Shown in pieces: positions 26,074 through 35,672 of a stretch of DNA of 45,001 nucleotides. Under the pieces are notes generated by a model. The model ran no database searches. It was not told the DNA's origin and saw only the letters and a list, made by a program, of their open reading frames with translations. The translations under genes and the position numbers were made by a program. The stretch's first letter is position 1. The number at the start of each line of letters is the position of its first letter. Source of the stretch: Fidelibacterota bacterium (lineage in GTDB: Bacteria > Fidelibacterota > UBA2242); assembly GCA_021161185.1 (NCBI GenBank), contig JAGHBC010000051.1:1-45001 (forward strand), read 5' to 3'.

Positions 26074-28254
26074 TTATTTGCGTTCGACAGTTATTATACC
26101 TTGCACAGTCCGTATCTTTGCAATAATCCTGTTCAGGTGGTTCAGGTTTCCTACCTGTAGTACGAATGAAATGTGTATGATAGTATTATCAACACTGCCA
26201 TCGATGCTGATAATATTGGTATTGGTTGTTGAAATCATATCTGTGATATCCTTAAGAAAATTTTTACGCTCCTGCCCAACCACTTTTATCTGGGCAAGAA
26301 ACTGCTGCTTATGATCTACATCCCAATTCACATCAAGCAATCTTTCATTTTCTTTAAACAGCACGGGAATATTGCTGCAATCACTTTTATGAACAATAAT
26401 TCCTCTGCCCCGACTGACAAAACCGATAATCTGATCGCCGGGAATAGGATTACAACACTTTGCAAAATTGACCATCAGATTTGTAATACCCTGAACTTTT
26501 ATGCCCTTAATATTTTTCCGGGCTTTCTCGAGAAAAAGCGAATCAACATCTTTCTCTTCGGTTTCTTTTTTACTCTCAGGAAACAATTTTGAATAAATAC
26601 CGGACACTGTAATTAAACCGCTGCCCACCGCACTGTAGAATTTATCAAGATCGTCAAATCCAAACTCTCCTATGGATTCCCGCACAATCTTTAAAAACGC
26701 CATCCGTTTATTCCGCCTATTCTCCTTATCCAGAATCTCCTTCCCTAAGCGCACGCTTTCTTCGAATTGAGTTTTCCTGATCCAGCGTTTAATATCTCCA
26801 ATAGCTTTCGAAGTTTTCACAAATTTCAGCCAGGCGTAACTGGGACGGTGGTTTTCAGAAGTGATAATCTCTACCGAGTCTCCACTCTTCAACTCAGTAT
26901 TCAGGGGCACCATCTTGCCGTCTACTTTTGCTCCGATACAACGATATCCCACCGCCGTATGGACTTCAAAGGCAAAATCAACCGGTGTCGCACCCTTAGG
27001 TAAACGAATTAAATCACCCTTCGGAGTAAACACAAAGATCTCATCTTTAAAAAGATCGATCTTCAAAGTCTCCATAAAATCTGTCGGTCCGTCCGATTCG
27101 TTCTTTAATACATCAATCAAATCACGCAGCCATTTAATATATTTATCGACTTCGTCCGGCCGCGTCCGTCCCTCTTTATAACGCCAATGGGCGGCAATTC
27201 CTTCTTCGGCAATCTCATCCATTTCTTCGGTACGAATCTGAATTTCCACCATTTTACCACCGGATCCATAAACCGTCGTATGAATGGATTGGTAATAATT
27301 AACCTTATGGCTGGCGATATAGTCTTTAAAGCGATCCATTACCGGGGTAAAGAGATCATGGACAATTCCCAGAACCGCATAGCACTCTTCCTTACTCGAA
27401 ACAATCACCCGAATGGCAAGTAAATCATAAATTTCCTCAAAGGGTTTGTTCCGGGCTTTCATTTTCTTGTAAATGGAATAAAAATGTTTTGGGCGACCAA
27501 ATATTTTAGCCTTAATACCGATCTCCGTGAGAGCCCTGGCAAGAGGAATTTTAAAGGTCTTGATATATTCTTCTCGTTCGCTTTGTTTTTCTTTGACCTT
27601 CTTCTGCAGAAATTTATAGGCTTCGGGATCAAGATTTTTTAGGACCAGATCCTCCAACATCGATTTTAATTTAAACATACCCAGCCGGTGAGCCAGAGGT
27701 GCGTAAACATCCCGGGTTTCAATGGCAATACGACGGCGCTTGACCTGAGGCAAAGATTCAAGGGTCTGCATATTGTGAGCGCGATCCGCAAGTTTGATGA
27801 TCAATACCCGAATATCATCCGCCACGCTCAGCAGCATTTTACGAAAATTATCAGCCTGCTCTTCCTGCCGGTTGCGAAAAGTAATCCCACTAATCTTGGT
27901 TACCCCCTCGACCAATTTTGCGACCTCTTCACCAAACCGGGACGCTAAATCTTCATAACGAATTCCGGAATCCTCGATCACATCGTGTAGTAAACCGCAG
28001 GCTATCGTCACAGTATCCATATTCATCTCAGCCAGAATCTTTGCCGTCTGATAAGGGTGCTCAAAGTAGGGTTCACCGGATTTTCTGAGCTGACCGCGAT
28101 GGGCTTCCCTGGCAAAGGTATAAACCCCCCACAGAAAATCCTCATCTTCCTTCAGAAAGGATATCCTATTATCTGAAGATTTGAGAAGAGCATAAAACTT
28201 CTGCGGACGTCTTCCTTTGCGGAGATTGACCTGTTTGATCAGCAATTTAGTCAT
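26074..28254 (-). CDS. Bifunctional (p)ppGpp synthetase/hydrolase, RelA/SpoT family
   Basis: This 726-residue long RSH protein sets alarmone levels in the stringent response. The N-terminal hydrolase domain has the intact HD pair (LLHDVIEDSG, 90-91). The synthetase domain has GRPKHFYSIYKKM and the RFKDYIAS motif; RFKD is typical of bifunctional enzymes. The conserved KPNGYQS loop reads KVNYYQS here, a departure near the active site. A TGS domain (about 400-460) and a C-terminal ACT domain (about 655-726) follow. Its start shares one base with the dnaB stop. Confidence 0.95.
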   Translation of the reverse strand: MTKLLIKQVNLRKGRRPQKFYALLKSSDNRISFLKEDEDFLWGVYTFAREAHRGQLRKSGEPYFEHPYQTAKILAEMNMDTVTIACGLLHDVIEDSGIRYEDLASRFGEEVAKLVEGVTKISGITFRNRQEEQADNFRKMLLSVADDIRVLIIKLADRAHNMQTLESLPQVKRRRIAIETRDVYAPLAHRLGMFKLKSMLEDLVLKNLDPEAYKFLQKKVKEKQSEREEYIKTFKIPLARALTEIGIKAKIFGRPKHFYSIYKKMKARNKPFEEIYDLLAIRVIVSSKEECYAVLGIVHDLFTPVMDRFKDYIASHKVNYYQSIHTTVYGSGGKMVEIQIRTEEMDEIAEEGIAAHWRYKEGRTRPDEVDKYIKWLRDLIDVLKNESDGPTDFMETLKIDLFKDEIFVFTPKGDLIRLPKGATPVDFAFEVHTAVGYRCIGAKVDGKMVPLNTELKSGDSVEIITSENHRPSYAWLKFVKTSKAIGDIKRWIRKTQFEESVRLGKEILDKENRRNKRMAFLKIVRESIGEFGFDDLDKFYSAVGSGLITVSGIYSKLFPESKKETEEKDVDSLFLEKARKNIKGIKVQGITNLMVNFAKCCNPIPGDQIIGFVSRGRGIIVHKSDCSNIPVLFKENERLLDVNWDVDHKQQFLAQIKVVGQERKNFLKDITDMISTTNTNIISIDGSVDNTIIHISFVLQVGNLNHLNRIIAKIRTVQGIITVERK

Positions 28255-29636
28255 TAAAAAGGGGCACCTTCCAATTCTTCACGTTGTGGAGCCAAATTTT
28301 CAAATCGAGCGTATTTACTGATAAATACGGCATTTACCGTATCGGTCGGACCATTTCGTTGTTTGGCAACAATGATTTCAGCCTTGCGTTCATCTTCCAG
28401 AGTCATTTCTTCACCCTTTTGTCTCATGTAAACCACCGGACGATACACAAACATTACCACATCGGCGTCCTGTTCAATTGCTCCCGATTCACGCAGATCG
28501 GATAATTGCGGACGATGGCTCCCGGTGCGTGCTTCTACGGCGCGAGACAACTGAGATAGAGCCAGAACCGGCAAGCTGAGTTCTTTAGCCAGGGCTTTCA
28601 GGTTTCTGGATATCTCGGTAATTTCCTGTTGACGGTTTTCGGCGCGATGTCCTTTAACCAATTGTAAATAGTCCAATATAATCATCTGAACATCGTGTTC
28701 AGCTTTTAAGCGCCGGGCTTTTGCACGAATTTCCATCATCGTAAGCGAGGCAGAGTCGTCAATGTAGATTGGCGCTTTGGCAAGTCGACCGGTCTGTTCG
28801 CTCAATCGCCGCCATTGATCCTGGGGCAATTTCCCAGTACGCACCAGATGGCTGTCCACTTTCGCTTCGGCGCATAATAAGCGCATAGCCAGCTGGTAAT
28901 CCGCCATTTCCAAACTAAAAAAACCGATCGGAACATCATATTCAACCGCCATATTTCGGGCAATAGACAACGCCAGGGCGGTTTTACCCATACTGGGTCG
29001 TCCCGCTAAGATAATCAAATCACCATCTTGAAAGCCGGAAGTAAGGTCATCCAATTCAATAAAACCGGTTGGAATACCAGTGGTATGGAACTTTTTTTTA
29101 TGAATTTGGTCAATATGCTCAAAAGTTTGGTTCATTACATCAACGAAATTCTTGAATCCAGTTCTTAAGCGGCTTTCTGACAAGGCAAATATCTTCTGTT
29201 CAGCCTGATCCAGAATCTCAAAAACCGGACTCTTGGCTTCATAGGCTTCACTTTGAATTTCTGTAGATGAGACAATCAGCTTACGTAAAATCGATTTCTC
29301 AAGAACGATTTTGGCATAATACTCTACATTTGCCGATGAAGGCGTTGATTCAACCAGACCGGTGATGTAGTAAGCTCCTCCGATCTTATCAAGCAGTTTA
29401 GCCCGTTTCAATCGATCAATTACACTGATCTGATCAATCGGTTGACCTTCATTAAAAAGATCGACCATAGCGCGAAAGATATATTGATGAGCATCCTTGT
29501 AAAATGCCGTATGGTCCAGATGTTGAAGGGACTTGCTGACCGCCTCCTTATCCAGCATCATAGCCCCAAGAACAGCTATTTCCGCTTCGTCGGCATGAGG
29601 TGGTACTCGTAAATAGTCGGTCTCTTTCTCAGACAC
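28254..29636 (-). CDS. dnaB: Replicative DNA helicase DnaB
   Basis: This 460-residue hexameric helicase unwinds DNA at the replication fork. The N-terminal primase-binding domain (about 10-115) includes the AEIAVLGAMMLD motif. The RecA-like ATPase has Walker A GRPSMGKT (212-219) and the IILDYLQL Walker B. The conserved RQQEITEISRNLKALAKEL and FVYRPVVY segments are present. No intein is seen. It shares one base with the uracil-DNA glycosylase gene upstream. Confidence 0.97.
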   Translation of the reverse strand: MSEKETDYLRVPPHADEAEIAVLGAMMLDKEAVSKSLQHLDHTAFYKDAHQYIFRAMVDLFNEGQPIDQISVIDRLKRAKLLDKIGGAYYITGLVESTPSSANVEYYAKIVLEKSILRKLIVSSTEIQSEAYEAKSPVFEILDQAEQKIFALSESRLRTGFKNFVDVMNQTFEHIDQIHKKKFHTTGIPTGFIELDDLTSGFQDGDLIILAGRPSMGKTALALSIARNMAVEYDVPIGFFSLEMADYQLAMRLLCAEAKVDSHLVRTGKLPQDQWRRLSEQTGRLAKAPIYIDDSASLTMMEIRAKARRLKAEHDVQMIILDYLQLVKGHRAENRQQEITEISRNLKALAKELSLPVLALSQLSRAVEARTGSHRPQLSDLRESGAIEQDADVVMFVYRPVVYMRQKGEEMTLEDERKAEIIVAKQRNGPTDTVNAVFISKYARFENLAPQREELEGAPF

Positions 29637-30307
29637 TATATGCTCTCTCCGTTTTCTTTATGTAGTTTTTGAATTTTTTGAAAATCTTCCCAGGCAAATT
29701 TTTTAAGATTGGGATTCCTTAATAATGCTGAGGGATGATAGGTTACGATAACATTAACACCGTGATAAGTATAGATTTTATCCCGCATTTCGCGCAGCGG
29801 GGATTCAATTCGCAACAATGTTTTTGCGGCTGTTAACCCCAGACAGACAATTAATTTGGGCTGAATAAGATCAATCTGATTCAGCAGATAAGGCTCACAC
29901 TGTTCAATCTCACCGGCGTGAGGCGTCCGGTTTTGCGGTGGACGGCATTTTAAAATATTAGCAATAAAAACCTGGTTTCTGGTCAATTGGATAGCCGCCA
30001 GAATTTTATCCAGGAGCTGCCCGGCTCTTCCCACAAAGGGCTCACCCTGCAGATCCTCTTTTTCACCCGGCGCTTCTCCAATAAAAAGCAGATCGGCGTC
30101 TCTCTTACCGCTCCCAAACACAACTTTCGTCCGGGTTTTGGATAATTCGCATTTGGTACAGGACATAACCTGCAGCATTAATTCATCCCAGTTTATAACA
30201 TCCTTATTTTTAGCGTGCTCCGGTTTTTCATCGATATAAAATTCATCGGTAAAAAGTTCAGCCTGTTGCAAGAAAAAATCCCGGATCAAATCCTTAGAAG
30301 GCTGCAT
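29636..30307 (-). CDS. Family 4 uracil-DNA glycosylase with [4Fe-4S] cluster
   Basis: This 223-residue enzyme removes uracil from DNA after cytosine deamination. Four cluster cysteines are visible: C50 and C53 (CTKCELSKTR), C121 (ILKCRPPQNR) and C137 (EIEQCEPYL). The active-site GEAPGEKEDLQGEPFVGRAG motif and the C-terminal HPSALLRNPNLK loop are typical of family 4. Such enzymes are found in thermophiles and many mesophiles, so this alone does not indicate growth temperature. It shares one base with coaBC. Confidence 0.94.
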   Translation of the reverse strand: MQPSKDLIRDFFLQQAELFTDEFYIDEKPEHAKNKDVINWDELMLQVMSCTKCELSKTRTKVVFGSGKRDADLLFIGEAPGEKEDLQGEPFVGRAGQLLDKILAAIQLTRNQVFIANILKCRPPQNRTPHAGEIEQCEPYLLNQIDLIQPKLIVCLGLTAAKTLLRIESPLREMRDKIYTYHGVNVIVTYHPSALLRNPNLKKFAWEDFQKIQKLHKENGESI

Positions 30308-31509
30308 TACGCTTTACTCCTGTGTTCAATGATAAGATTAATGATCTGACGGGCAATTTCCCGCTTATCAGCCATGGGCAGATGCCATTTAGTGCGGTCT
30401 TTTGCAAAGATTGTCACCTCATTAGTGTCGGATTCAAAACCCACGCCTGTTTTTGAGGGATCATTCCAGACGATAAAATCCATGCCTTTAGCATCCATTT
30501 TTTCCAGGGATCGCACTTCACCGTCTTCCATCTCAACACTAAAACCAACAATACAGCAACGTCTGTCCGCCGCCCGGAAACTCCACAGCAAATCCGGTGA
30601 AACGCACAGTTTCAAAGCTTCCGGGAGTCCGCTCTTTTTCAGCTTTGACGAAACCTGCTTCGCGGGAGTAATATCCTCAACGGCAGCTGCCATAAAGAGA
30701 AAATCCGCGGTACCGGCATGCTCAAGCAGCCGTTTCTGCATCTCCTCTGCCGATTCCACCCGAACAGTTACAATATCCTTTGGTGAAGATAATGCCGTCG
30801 GACCGGTAATCAAGGTAACGGCGGCGCCTTCCTTAAGAGACTCTTCAGCCAGAGCATAGCCCATTTTCCCCGATGATCTGTTCGAAATAAAACGCACCGT
30901 ATCGATATATTCCCGGGTCGGACCGGCTGTGACAATAACCTTTTTGCCTTGCAATAGATTCTTACCATTCAGCCGCCGATCGATGTAATTGATAATGGAT
31001 TGCTCATCGGCTAAACGCCCCTTGCCGACGTTCTTACAAGCCAGATCGCCATATTCAGGCTCAATAAAACCATACCCGAGCTCTTTTAGTTTTCGGATAT
31101 TTGCCAGGGTAATGGGATTCGCATACATTCTGTCATTCATAGCCAGCGCAAAGACCGTTTTATTACCGGCAGTCAGTATAACGGTACTGAGCATATCATC
31201 GGCAATCCCATGAGCGGTTTTTGCAACGATATTAGCCGTTGCCGGACATACCAGAACCATATCAACATCGCGTCCCAGATCGATATGCCGAGTATAGACT
31301 TTTTCCCGGGAAAACATCTCTGTCACTACAGGGTGTCCACTAAAGGTCTCAAAGATCAGGGGCGTCATGAATTTCCGGGCTGATTCCGTCATAATAACCA
31401 CAACTTCAGCACCACCATCATTAACCAGCCTCCGTAAAAGCGTAGCTGATTTATAAATGGCAATTCCACCGGTTAACCCGAGAGTGATCTTTTTATTCCT
31501 CAATATCAC
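30307..31509 (-). CDS. coaBC: Bifunctional phosphopantothenoylcysteine decarboxylase/phosphopantothenate-cysteine ligase
   Basis: This 400-residue fusion carries two steps of coenzyme A synthesis. The N-terminal CoaC flavoprotein half has the TGGIA start, the catalytic His region (TRHIDLGRDVD), the AMNDRMYANP substrate clamp and the flexible LACKNVGKGRL flap with its Cys. The CoaB half begins near residue 185 with KVIVTAGPTREYIDTVRFISNRSSGKMG. The start is a GTG inside the end of rpoZ (17-base overlap); a TTG six bases later is an alternative. Confidence 0.95.
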   Translation of the reverse strand: MILRNKKITLGLTGGIAIYKSATLLRRLVNDGGAEVVVIMTESARKFMTPLIFETFSGHPVVTEMFSREKVYTRHIDLGRDVDMVLVCPATANIVAKTAHGIADDMLSTVILTAGNKTVFALAMNDRMYANPITLANIRKLKELGYGFIEPEYGDLACKNVGKGRLADEQSIINYIDRRLNGKNLLQGKKVIVTAGPTREYIDTVRFISNRSSGKMGYALAEESLKEGAAVTLITGPTALSSPKDIVTVRVESAEEMQKRLLEHAGTADFLFMAAAVEDITPAKQVSSKLKKSGLPEALKLCVSPDLLWSFRAADRRCCIVGFSVEMEDGEVRSLEKMDAKGMDFIVWNDPSKTGVGFESDTNEVTIFAKDRTKWHLPMADKREIARQIINLIIEHRSKA

Positions 31510-31810
31510 TGTCTATTTCTTCCTCTTCAGGCTCACTTTCGATATTAGTGTGCCGGTATTCCAGTTTACCTGCCATCATTTCTGCAAGCGCAATAGTAAT
31601 TGGTTTTTCTATTTTGTCAAAATTCTCGATTTCCTGATCGTCCGGTGTTTCATCGAAAACCTCCCCCTGATCTTCTTCAAGAGTCGGAAGTGGATTTTGG
31701 GCAATCTGGAGAGCGTTAATCTGCCGGGCTCTTTTTGCACATGCGACAATTAATTCAAACAGATCTTCAGATTGTTCTGTTAATTTTTTAAAATCCAGAG
31801 TTTCACTCAT
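31493..31810 (-). CDS. rpoZ: DNA-directed RNA polymerase omega subunit-like protein
   Basis: This is a short acidic protein of about 105 residues. The ATG at 31810 overlaps the gmk stop (ATGA) and is preferred. A helix with LFELIVACAKRARQIN and the later IEKPITIALAEMMAGKLEYR segment match the RpoZ/Rpb6 core fold (the conserved K-P-I-x-x-A-x-x-E). An acidic linker (about 43-62) and an acidic tail flank the core. The gene order gmk-rpoZ-coaBC is common in bacteria and supports the call. Confidence 0.88.
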   Translation of the reverse strand: MSETLDFKKLTEQSEDLFELIVACAKRARQINALQIAQNPLPTLEEDQGEVFDETPDDQEIENFDKIEKPITIALAEMMAGKLEYRHTNIESEPEEEEIDSDIEE

Positions 31811-32376
31811 TTTTTCCAATACTCCTCTATTATTATGCTGATTTTACGGAGAGTTTCATCTAATTGATTATTTACGATCTGATAATCAAATTGTTCTCCA
31901 AGTTTAATTTCGTCAGGTATCCGGGCACTGCGGATAGCAATGGATTTTTCGTCATCAGTACCCCGCCCTTTCAAACGCCGCATCAGCTCGGCATTATTAG
32001 GCGGCAGCAAAAATATCGACACGGTATCATCGGGATAAAGTCTTTTAATCCGTAACGCTCCTTTGACATCAATATCCAGCAGCAGAATTTTACCATTTTC
32101 CAGGGCTTCATCCAGCGTGCTCCGCAGAGTACCATAATAGTTCCCAAAAACCTCCTCGTATTCCGCCAGTTTTTGCCGACGGATATATTCCTCAAATTGA
32201 TCCCGGGACAAAAAATGGTAATCCACTCCGTCCCGTTCCGTTTTCCGCGGTGCCCGTGTTGTCGCGGATACAGAAAATACAAACCGCGCATCGTTTTTTA
32301 TCAAATGACGACATACGGTGGTTTTCCCCGTTCCGGATGGGGCCGCAATGGGCAATAATAATCCTTTTGAACTCAT
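31807..32376 (-). CDS. gmk: Guanylate kinase
   Basis: This 189-residue enzyme phosphorylates GMP to GDP. Its P-loop is APSGTGKTT near residue 12. The GMP-binding SVSATTRAPRKTERDGVDYHFL segment and the ILLLDIDVKGA motif follow. Length and motif order are ordinary. It overlaps yicC by four bases. The product feeds both nucleic acid synthesis and ppGpp, made by the RSH enzyme in the same gene run. Confidence 0.97.
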   Translation of the reverse strand: MSSKGLLLPIAAPSGTGKTTVCRHLIKNDARFVFSVSATTRAPRKTERDGVDYHFLSRDQFEEYIRRQKLAEYEEVFGNYYGTLRSTLDEALENGKILLLDIDVKGALRIKRLYPDDTVSIFLLPPNNAELMRRLKGRGTDDEKSIAIRSARIPDEIKLGEQFDYQIVNNQLDETLRKISIIIEEYWKK

Positions 32377-33251
32377 AGTATATTTTGGGCTTGTTCTCTT
32401 ATTTTCTCAAGTTCGTTTTTTATCTCAACCACATAATGCGAAACCACGGCACTTTCAGATTTAGCACCGATAGTGCCGATCTCCCGGTTCATCTCCTGAA
32501 TAAGAAAGGTCATACGCTTGCCAACCGGCTCAGGTATATCATAGTAAGTCCGGAACTGCCTGATATGGCTGTCGAGACGTTCACACTCTTCGGTAATATC
32601 AATTTTTTGGGAATAGATAGCCGCTTCCTGGATGATTCGGCTTTCATCAATATTCAGGTCGCTGGTCAGGAGCAGCAATTTTTCCTTAACTTTCTCAAAA
32701 TAGGCCTGTTTGTTTTGGACGGAAATCTGTTGGATTTGCGCCGTAATATCATGGATCAGATTTAGGTGGGTCTTGATCTCGCCCGCCAGGTGAGCCCCCT
32801 CGGCGTCCTGCATTTTCAGGACTTCAATAATCACATCCTCTAGAGCCTGAAAGAGTTCATCCTGTAGTAGCTCGGTGTCGTTCTCAGGAGATTTGACTTC
32901 AAATATATCGGTAAAATTCAGCAGATGACTTAGAGTAACCGCTTCGGGTCTGCCCAGAGATTCATTAGCCTCCTCCAGCAGGACCCGGTAATGTTCCAAC
33001 AGTTTCCGGTTCAACTGAATGTGTTTTTTCCCATCCCGGGAACCGTTCAGGGTAATAAACACCTTGACCCGCCCCCGGAGCAGGCGACTGCTGAAACAGC
33101 GCTTGATCTCCTCTTCCCAGGCTTCAAAGATTTCTGGCAAGCGAACCGAAAAATCAAAATAACGGCTGTTCTCCGAACGCACCTCGATACTCAACACCCC
33201 ACTTTTTAACTCCCGTTCCACCTTGCCAAATCCGGTCATACTTCTAATCAT
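32373..33251 (-). CDS. yicC: YicC-family endoribonuclease-like protein
   Basis: This protein of about 292 residues begins MIRSMTGFGKVE, the YicC signature. The ATG at 33251 is preceded by AAGGAG five bases upstream; a GTG six bases earlier is less likely. The C-terminal DUF1732 part contains RIIQEAAIYSQKIDITEECERLDSH and the final GKRMTFLIQEMNREIGTIGAKS motif. YicC has been described as an RNA-cleaving protein acting on small RNAs in E. coli. It is the first gene of the minus-strand run and is followed by gmk, the usual neighbour. Confidence 0.94.
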   Translation of the reverse strand: MIRSMTGFGKVERELKSGVLSIEVRSENSRYFDFSVRLPEIFEAWEEEIKRCFSSRLLRGRVKVFITLNGSRDGKKHIQLNRKLLEHYRVLLEEANESLGRPEAVTLSHLLNFTDIFEVKSPENDTELLQDELFQALEDVIIEVLKMQDAEGAHLAGEIKTHLNLIHDITAQIQQISVQNKQAYFEKVKEKLLLLTSDLNIDESRIIQEAAIYSQKIDITEECERLDSHIRQFRTYYDIPEPVGKRMTFLIQEMNREIGTIGAKSESAVVSHYVVEIKNELEKIREQAQNIL

Positions 33252-33276
33252 TCTCACTCCTTAAAAATCACCACGT

Positions 33277-33305
33277 AAATTACAGCACCCAATGCAAACA
33301 GTCAA
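33277..33305 (-). promoter_or_regulatory. Candidate sigma-70-type promoter for the yicC gene run
   Basis: On the minus strand TTGACT (33300-33305) is followed after 17 bases by TAATTT (33277-33282). It lies 26 bases before the yicC ATG, so the 5' leader would be short. It is the only reasonable match upstream of this long gene run. The -10 box is poor, so this is tentative. Confidence 0.35.
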
Positions 33306-33376
33306 ATCTAAAAACAATGTTTTTCTCTTTATTTATTAAATACTTAGATAACGAATATATGCTCTGTTTTTATATT

Positions 33377-33406
33377 TTGACATTTTTTGTACTTCTCCGA
33401 TTTTAT
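33377..33406 (+). promoter_or_regulatory. Candidate promoter for the DUF1846 gene
   Basis: A perfect TTGACA (33377-33382) is followed after 18 bases by TTTTAT (33401-33406), about 77 bases before the DUF1846 ATG. The stretch is AT-rich and divergent from the yicC promoter candidate. The -10 box matches only four of six consensus bases. Confidence 0.35.
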
Positions 33407-33482
33407 CCATTATACCGGTTGATAATTAGCGGAGATTATCCTAAACTTGGAGGGATTTCCAAACACTTCAGAAAGGACCTTC

Positions 33483-35003
33483 ATGACAGAAATTCCAACA
33501 GGTTTTGACAATGAAAAATATCTGGCTGAACAGAGCCGGGCGATTCTGGAACGGGTAGAAGGGCAGTTCAGTAAGCTTTACCTGGAGTTCGGCGGCAAAC
33601 TGATCTATGACTATCACGCCGCCAGAGTACTGCCGGGCTTCGATCCCAACGTAAAAATCCGTCTGCTGCAGCAGCTCAAGGATAAGGTAGATGTAATCTT
33701 CTGTATCTATGCCGGCGATATTGAGCGCAATAAAATCCGGGCGGATTTCGGTATCAGTTACGATAGCGCCACCCTGAAAACAATCGACGATCTGAAGAAT
33801 CACGGTATTTCGGTCAACGCCGTGGTCATCACCCGCTATAAATCTCAGCCTGCCGCCACGTCCTTTAAAAACAAGCTGGAGCGCCGGGGTGTACGAGTTT
33901 TTACCCACGGGCTGACCCGTGGCTATCCTACGGATATTGACCTGATTGTCAGCGAAGAGGGCTATGGTGCCAACCCCTATATCGAAACCGATAAACCCAT
34001 TGTCGTAGTCTCGGGACCCGGTCCCAACAGCGGCAAACTGGCGACCTGTCTCTCCCAACTCTATCACGAATACCGCCACGGTGTGAATGCGAGTTACGCC
34101 AAATTCGAGACCTTTCCCATCTGGAACCTGCCACTGAAACATCCCGTAAATGTAGCCTACGAAGCCGCGACCGCCGATCTGCATGACATCAATATGATCG
34201 ACCATTTTCACCTGGAAGCCTATGATCAAATGTCTATCAATTATAACCGGGACATCGAAGCCTTCCCCCTTCTGCAGCGGATTATTGAACGGATCACCAA
34301 TAAACCCTCTTTCTATAAATCACCCACCGATATGGGAGTCAACCGGGCCGGTTTCGGTATCATCGATGATGACATTGTTCAGGAAGCCGCCCGACAAGAA
34401 ATCATCCGCCGCTATTTCCGTTATGCGGTCGAATATGCTACGGGTCAGACGGACATAAAAACCGTCGAACGAGTAAAACTATTAATGGAGGAACTGAACC
34501 TGGAGCCGACCGATCGCAAAGTGGTTATCCCTGCCCGTGAAGCTGCCCGGGAAGCCATGGAACAGAAAAAAGGGAATGACAATATATTCTGCGGCGCCGC
34601 AATTGAATTGAAGGATGGAACCATTATAATCGGTAAAAATTCCCCGCTGATGCACTCTGTCGCCAGTATGACTTTGAATGCCGTAAAATATCTTGCCAAA
34701 ATACCGGATAATATCCATCTTCTACCGCCGAACATTATCGATTCTTTGAAGCACCTGAAAAAGAATATTCTTAAAGGTAAAAAGATCAGCCTGGATCTTG
34801 AAGAAATCCTGATCACGCTGGGAATCAGCGCAACAACCAATCCCACAGCACAGATCACCATTGAAAAGCTGAAAGACCTTACCGGCTGTGAGATGCACAC
34901 CAGCCACATTCCCACTCCCGGCGACACCGCCGGATTACGGAAATTGGGTGTTAACATCACCAGCGATCCAAATTTTTCTTCCAGCGATCTATATATGGAC
35001 TAA
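33483..35003 (+). CDS. DUF1846 family protein
   Basis: This protein of about 506 residues belongs to DUF1846. The ATG at 33483 is chosen because AAGGA lies six bases upstream; a longer frame back to 33447 has no such site. It begins with [20 protein letters not shown], followed by LEFGGKL and [10 protein letters not shown], which are family hallmarks. A P-loop-like GPGPNSGK (about 178-185) follows IVVVS, and the protein ends with the conserved [10 protein letters not shown] segment. The family is predicted to be nucleotide-binding, but I know of no settled function. It is the first plus-strand gene and is read divergently from yicC. Confidence 0.9.
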   Translation: MTEIPTGFDNEKYLAEQSRAILERVEGQFSKLYLEFGGKLIYDYHAARVLPGFDPNVKIRLLQQLKDKVDVIFCIYAGDIERNKIRADFGISYDSATLKTIDDLKNHGISVNAVVITRYKSQPAATSFKNKLERRGVRVFTHGLTRGYPTDIDLIVSEEGYGANPYIETDKPIVVVSGPGPNSGKLATCLSQLYHEYRHGVNASYAKFETFPIWNLPLKHPVNVAYEAATADLHDINMIDHFHLEAYDQMSINYNRDIEAFPLLQRIIERITNKPSFYKSPTDMGVNRAGFGIIDDDIVQEAARQEIIRRYFRYAVEYATGQTDIKTVERVKLLMEELNLEPTDRKVVIPAREAAREAMEQKKGNDNIFCGAAIELKDGTIIIGKNSPLMHSVASMTLNAVKYLAKIPDNIHLLPPNIIDSLKHLKKNILKGKKISLDLEEILITLGISATTNPTAQITIEKLKDLTGCEMHTSHIPTPGDTAGLRKLGVNITSDPNFSSSDLYMD

Positions 35004-35200
35004 ACTTATTAAATTAAATACTTTCGGTGGTCTGCTTTGGATGAGAATCCTTTTATCACCAAACTTCGTCTGATGTTATTCATGTTTAATCCTTACAGGA
35101 TTTTTCGCACTATCAACCGACTACTCCGCCGGGAGTCCCTGTTGGGAAATTCGGTGGCTAACGTTTTACCGACTGAGATTAATTATGAGTTATTTTTATT

Positions 35201-35290
35201 GGTTGAATGGTTGAATGGTTTATTAGTTTATTAGTTTATTAGTTTATTGGGTAAATTGGGTAAATTGGGTGAATGGTTGAATTTGCTCTA
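35201..35290. repeat. AT-rich short tandem repeats
   Basis: Three adjoining families of short direct repeats occur: GGTTGAAT twice (35201-35216), TTTATTAG about four times, then GGGTAAATT about three times, ending with another GGTTGAAT-like unit. The units are 8-9 bases long and share GGT/GTT cores. They look like slippage-expanded DNA and carry no gene. Confidence 0.8.
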
Positions 35291-35511
35291 TTTCTCAATA
35301 TAACAGATTTGATATTTGCCTCATAGAGACCCCTATGGGGCAATTTGAAATTTGAAATGATTTTCCATTACTCCATCACTTTACAACTACTTTACAACCA
35401 TCTACCGCCCCCATATTGTCATTATATGTTAGTACAGTAGCTATAATATATTTATTTTATGTTGATATTTGATAAGAGTAAAATGTGAAAAGAAAGTGAG
35501 CAAGCTTAATT

Positions 35512-35672
35512 TGTCATTCTGAGGGGCTTGTGGTATACTGGTAGGATTTGGCGCTACTGATTGAGCCCCGAAGAATCCCCGCAGACCAGTGCGCAAACTC
35601 CAACCAGATTCTTCGGGGCATGAAGTCCGTTGCAAAAATCTTAAATTTATGAATTAGCCCCTCAGAATGACA
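35512..35672. repeat. 161-bp nested palindromic element (MITE-like or interspersed repeat)
   Basis: Outer arms TGTCATTCTGAGGGGCT (35512-35528) and its exact complement (35656-35672) are 17 bases long. Inside, GCCCCGAAGAATC (35565-35577) pairs with its exact complement (35607-35619). Similar TCATTCTGAG...GAAGAATC sequences are familiar as interspersed repeats in many environmental bacterial genomes. It has no transposase and may be a non-autonomous element or a structured RNA-forming repeat. Confidence 0.8.

Noticed and set aside
33468-34229. A 253-residue minus-strand open frame opposite DUF1846
   Set aside because: It is a shadow of the GC-biased third positions of the DUF1846 gene, with no recognisable motif or ribosome site.
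35037-35234. A 65-residue plus-strand frame after DUF1846
   Set aside because: It has no ribosome site or known motif and ends in the tandem-repeat zone.
35201-35290. A CRISPR-like array
   Set aside because: Units are only 8-9 bases with no spacers and no cas gene is present.
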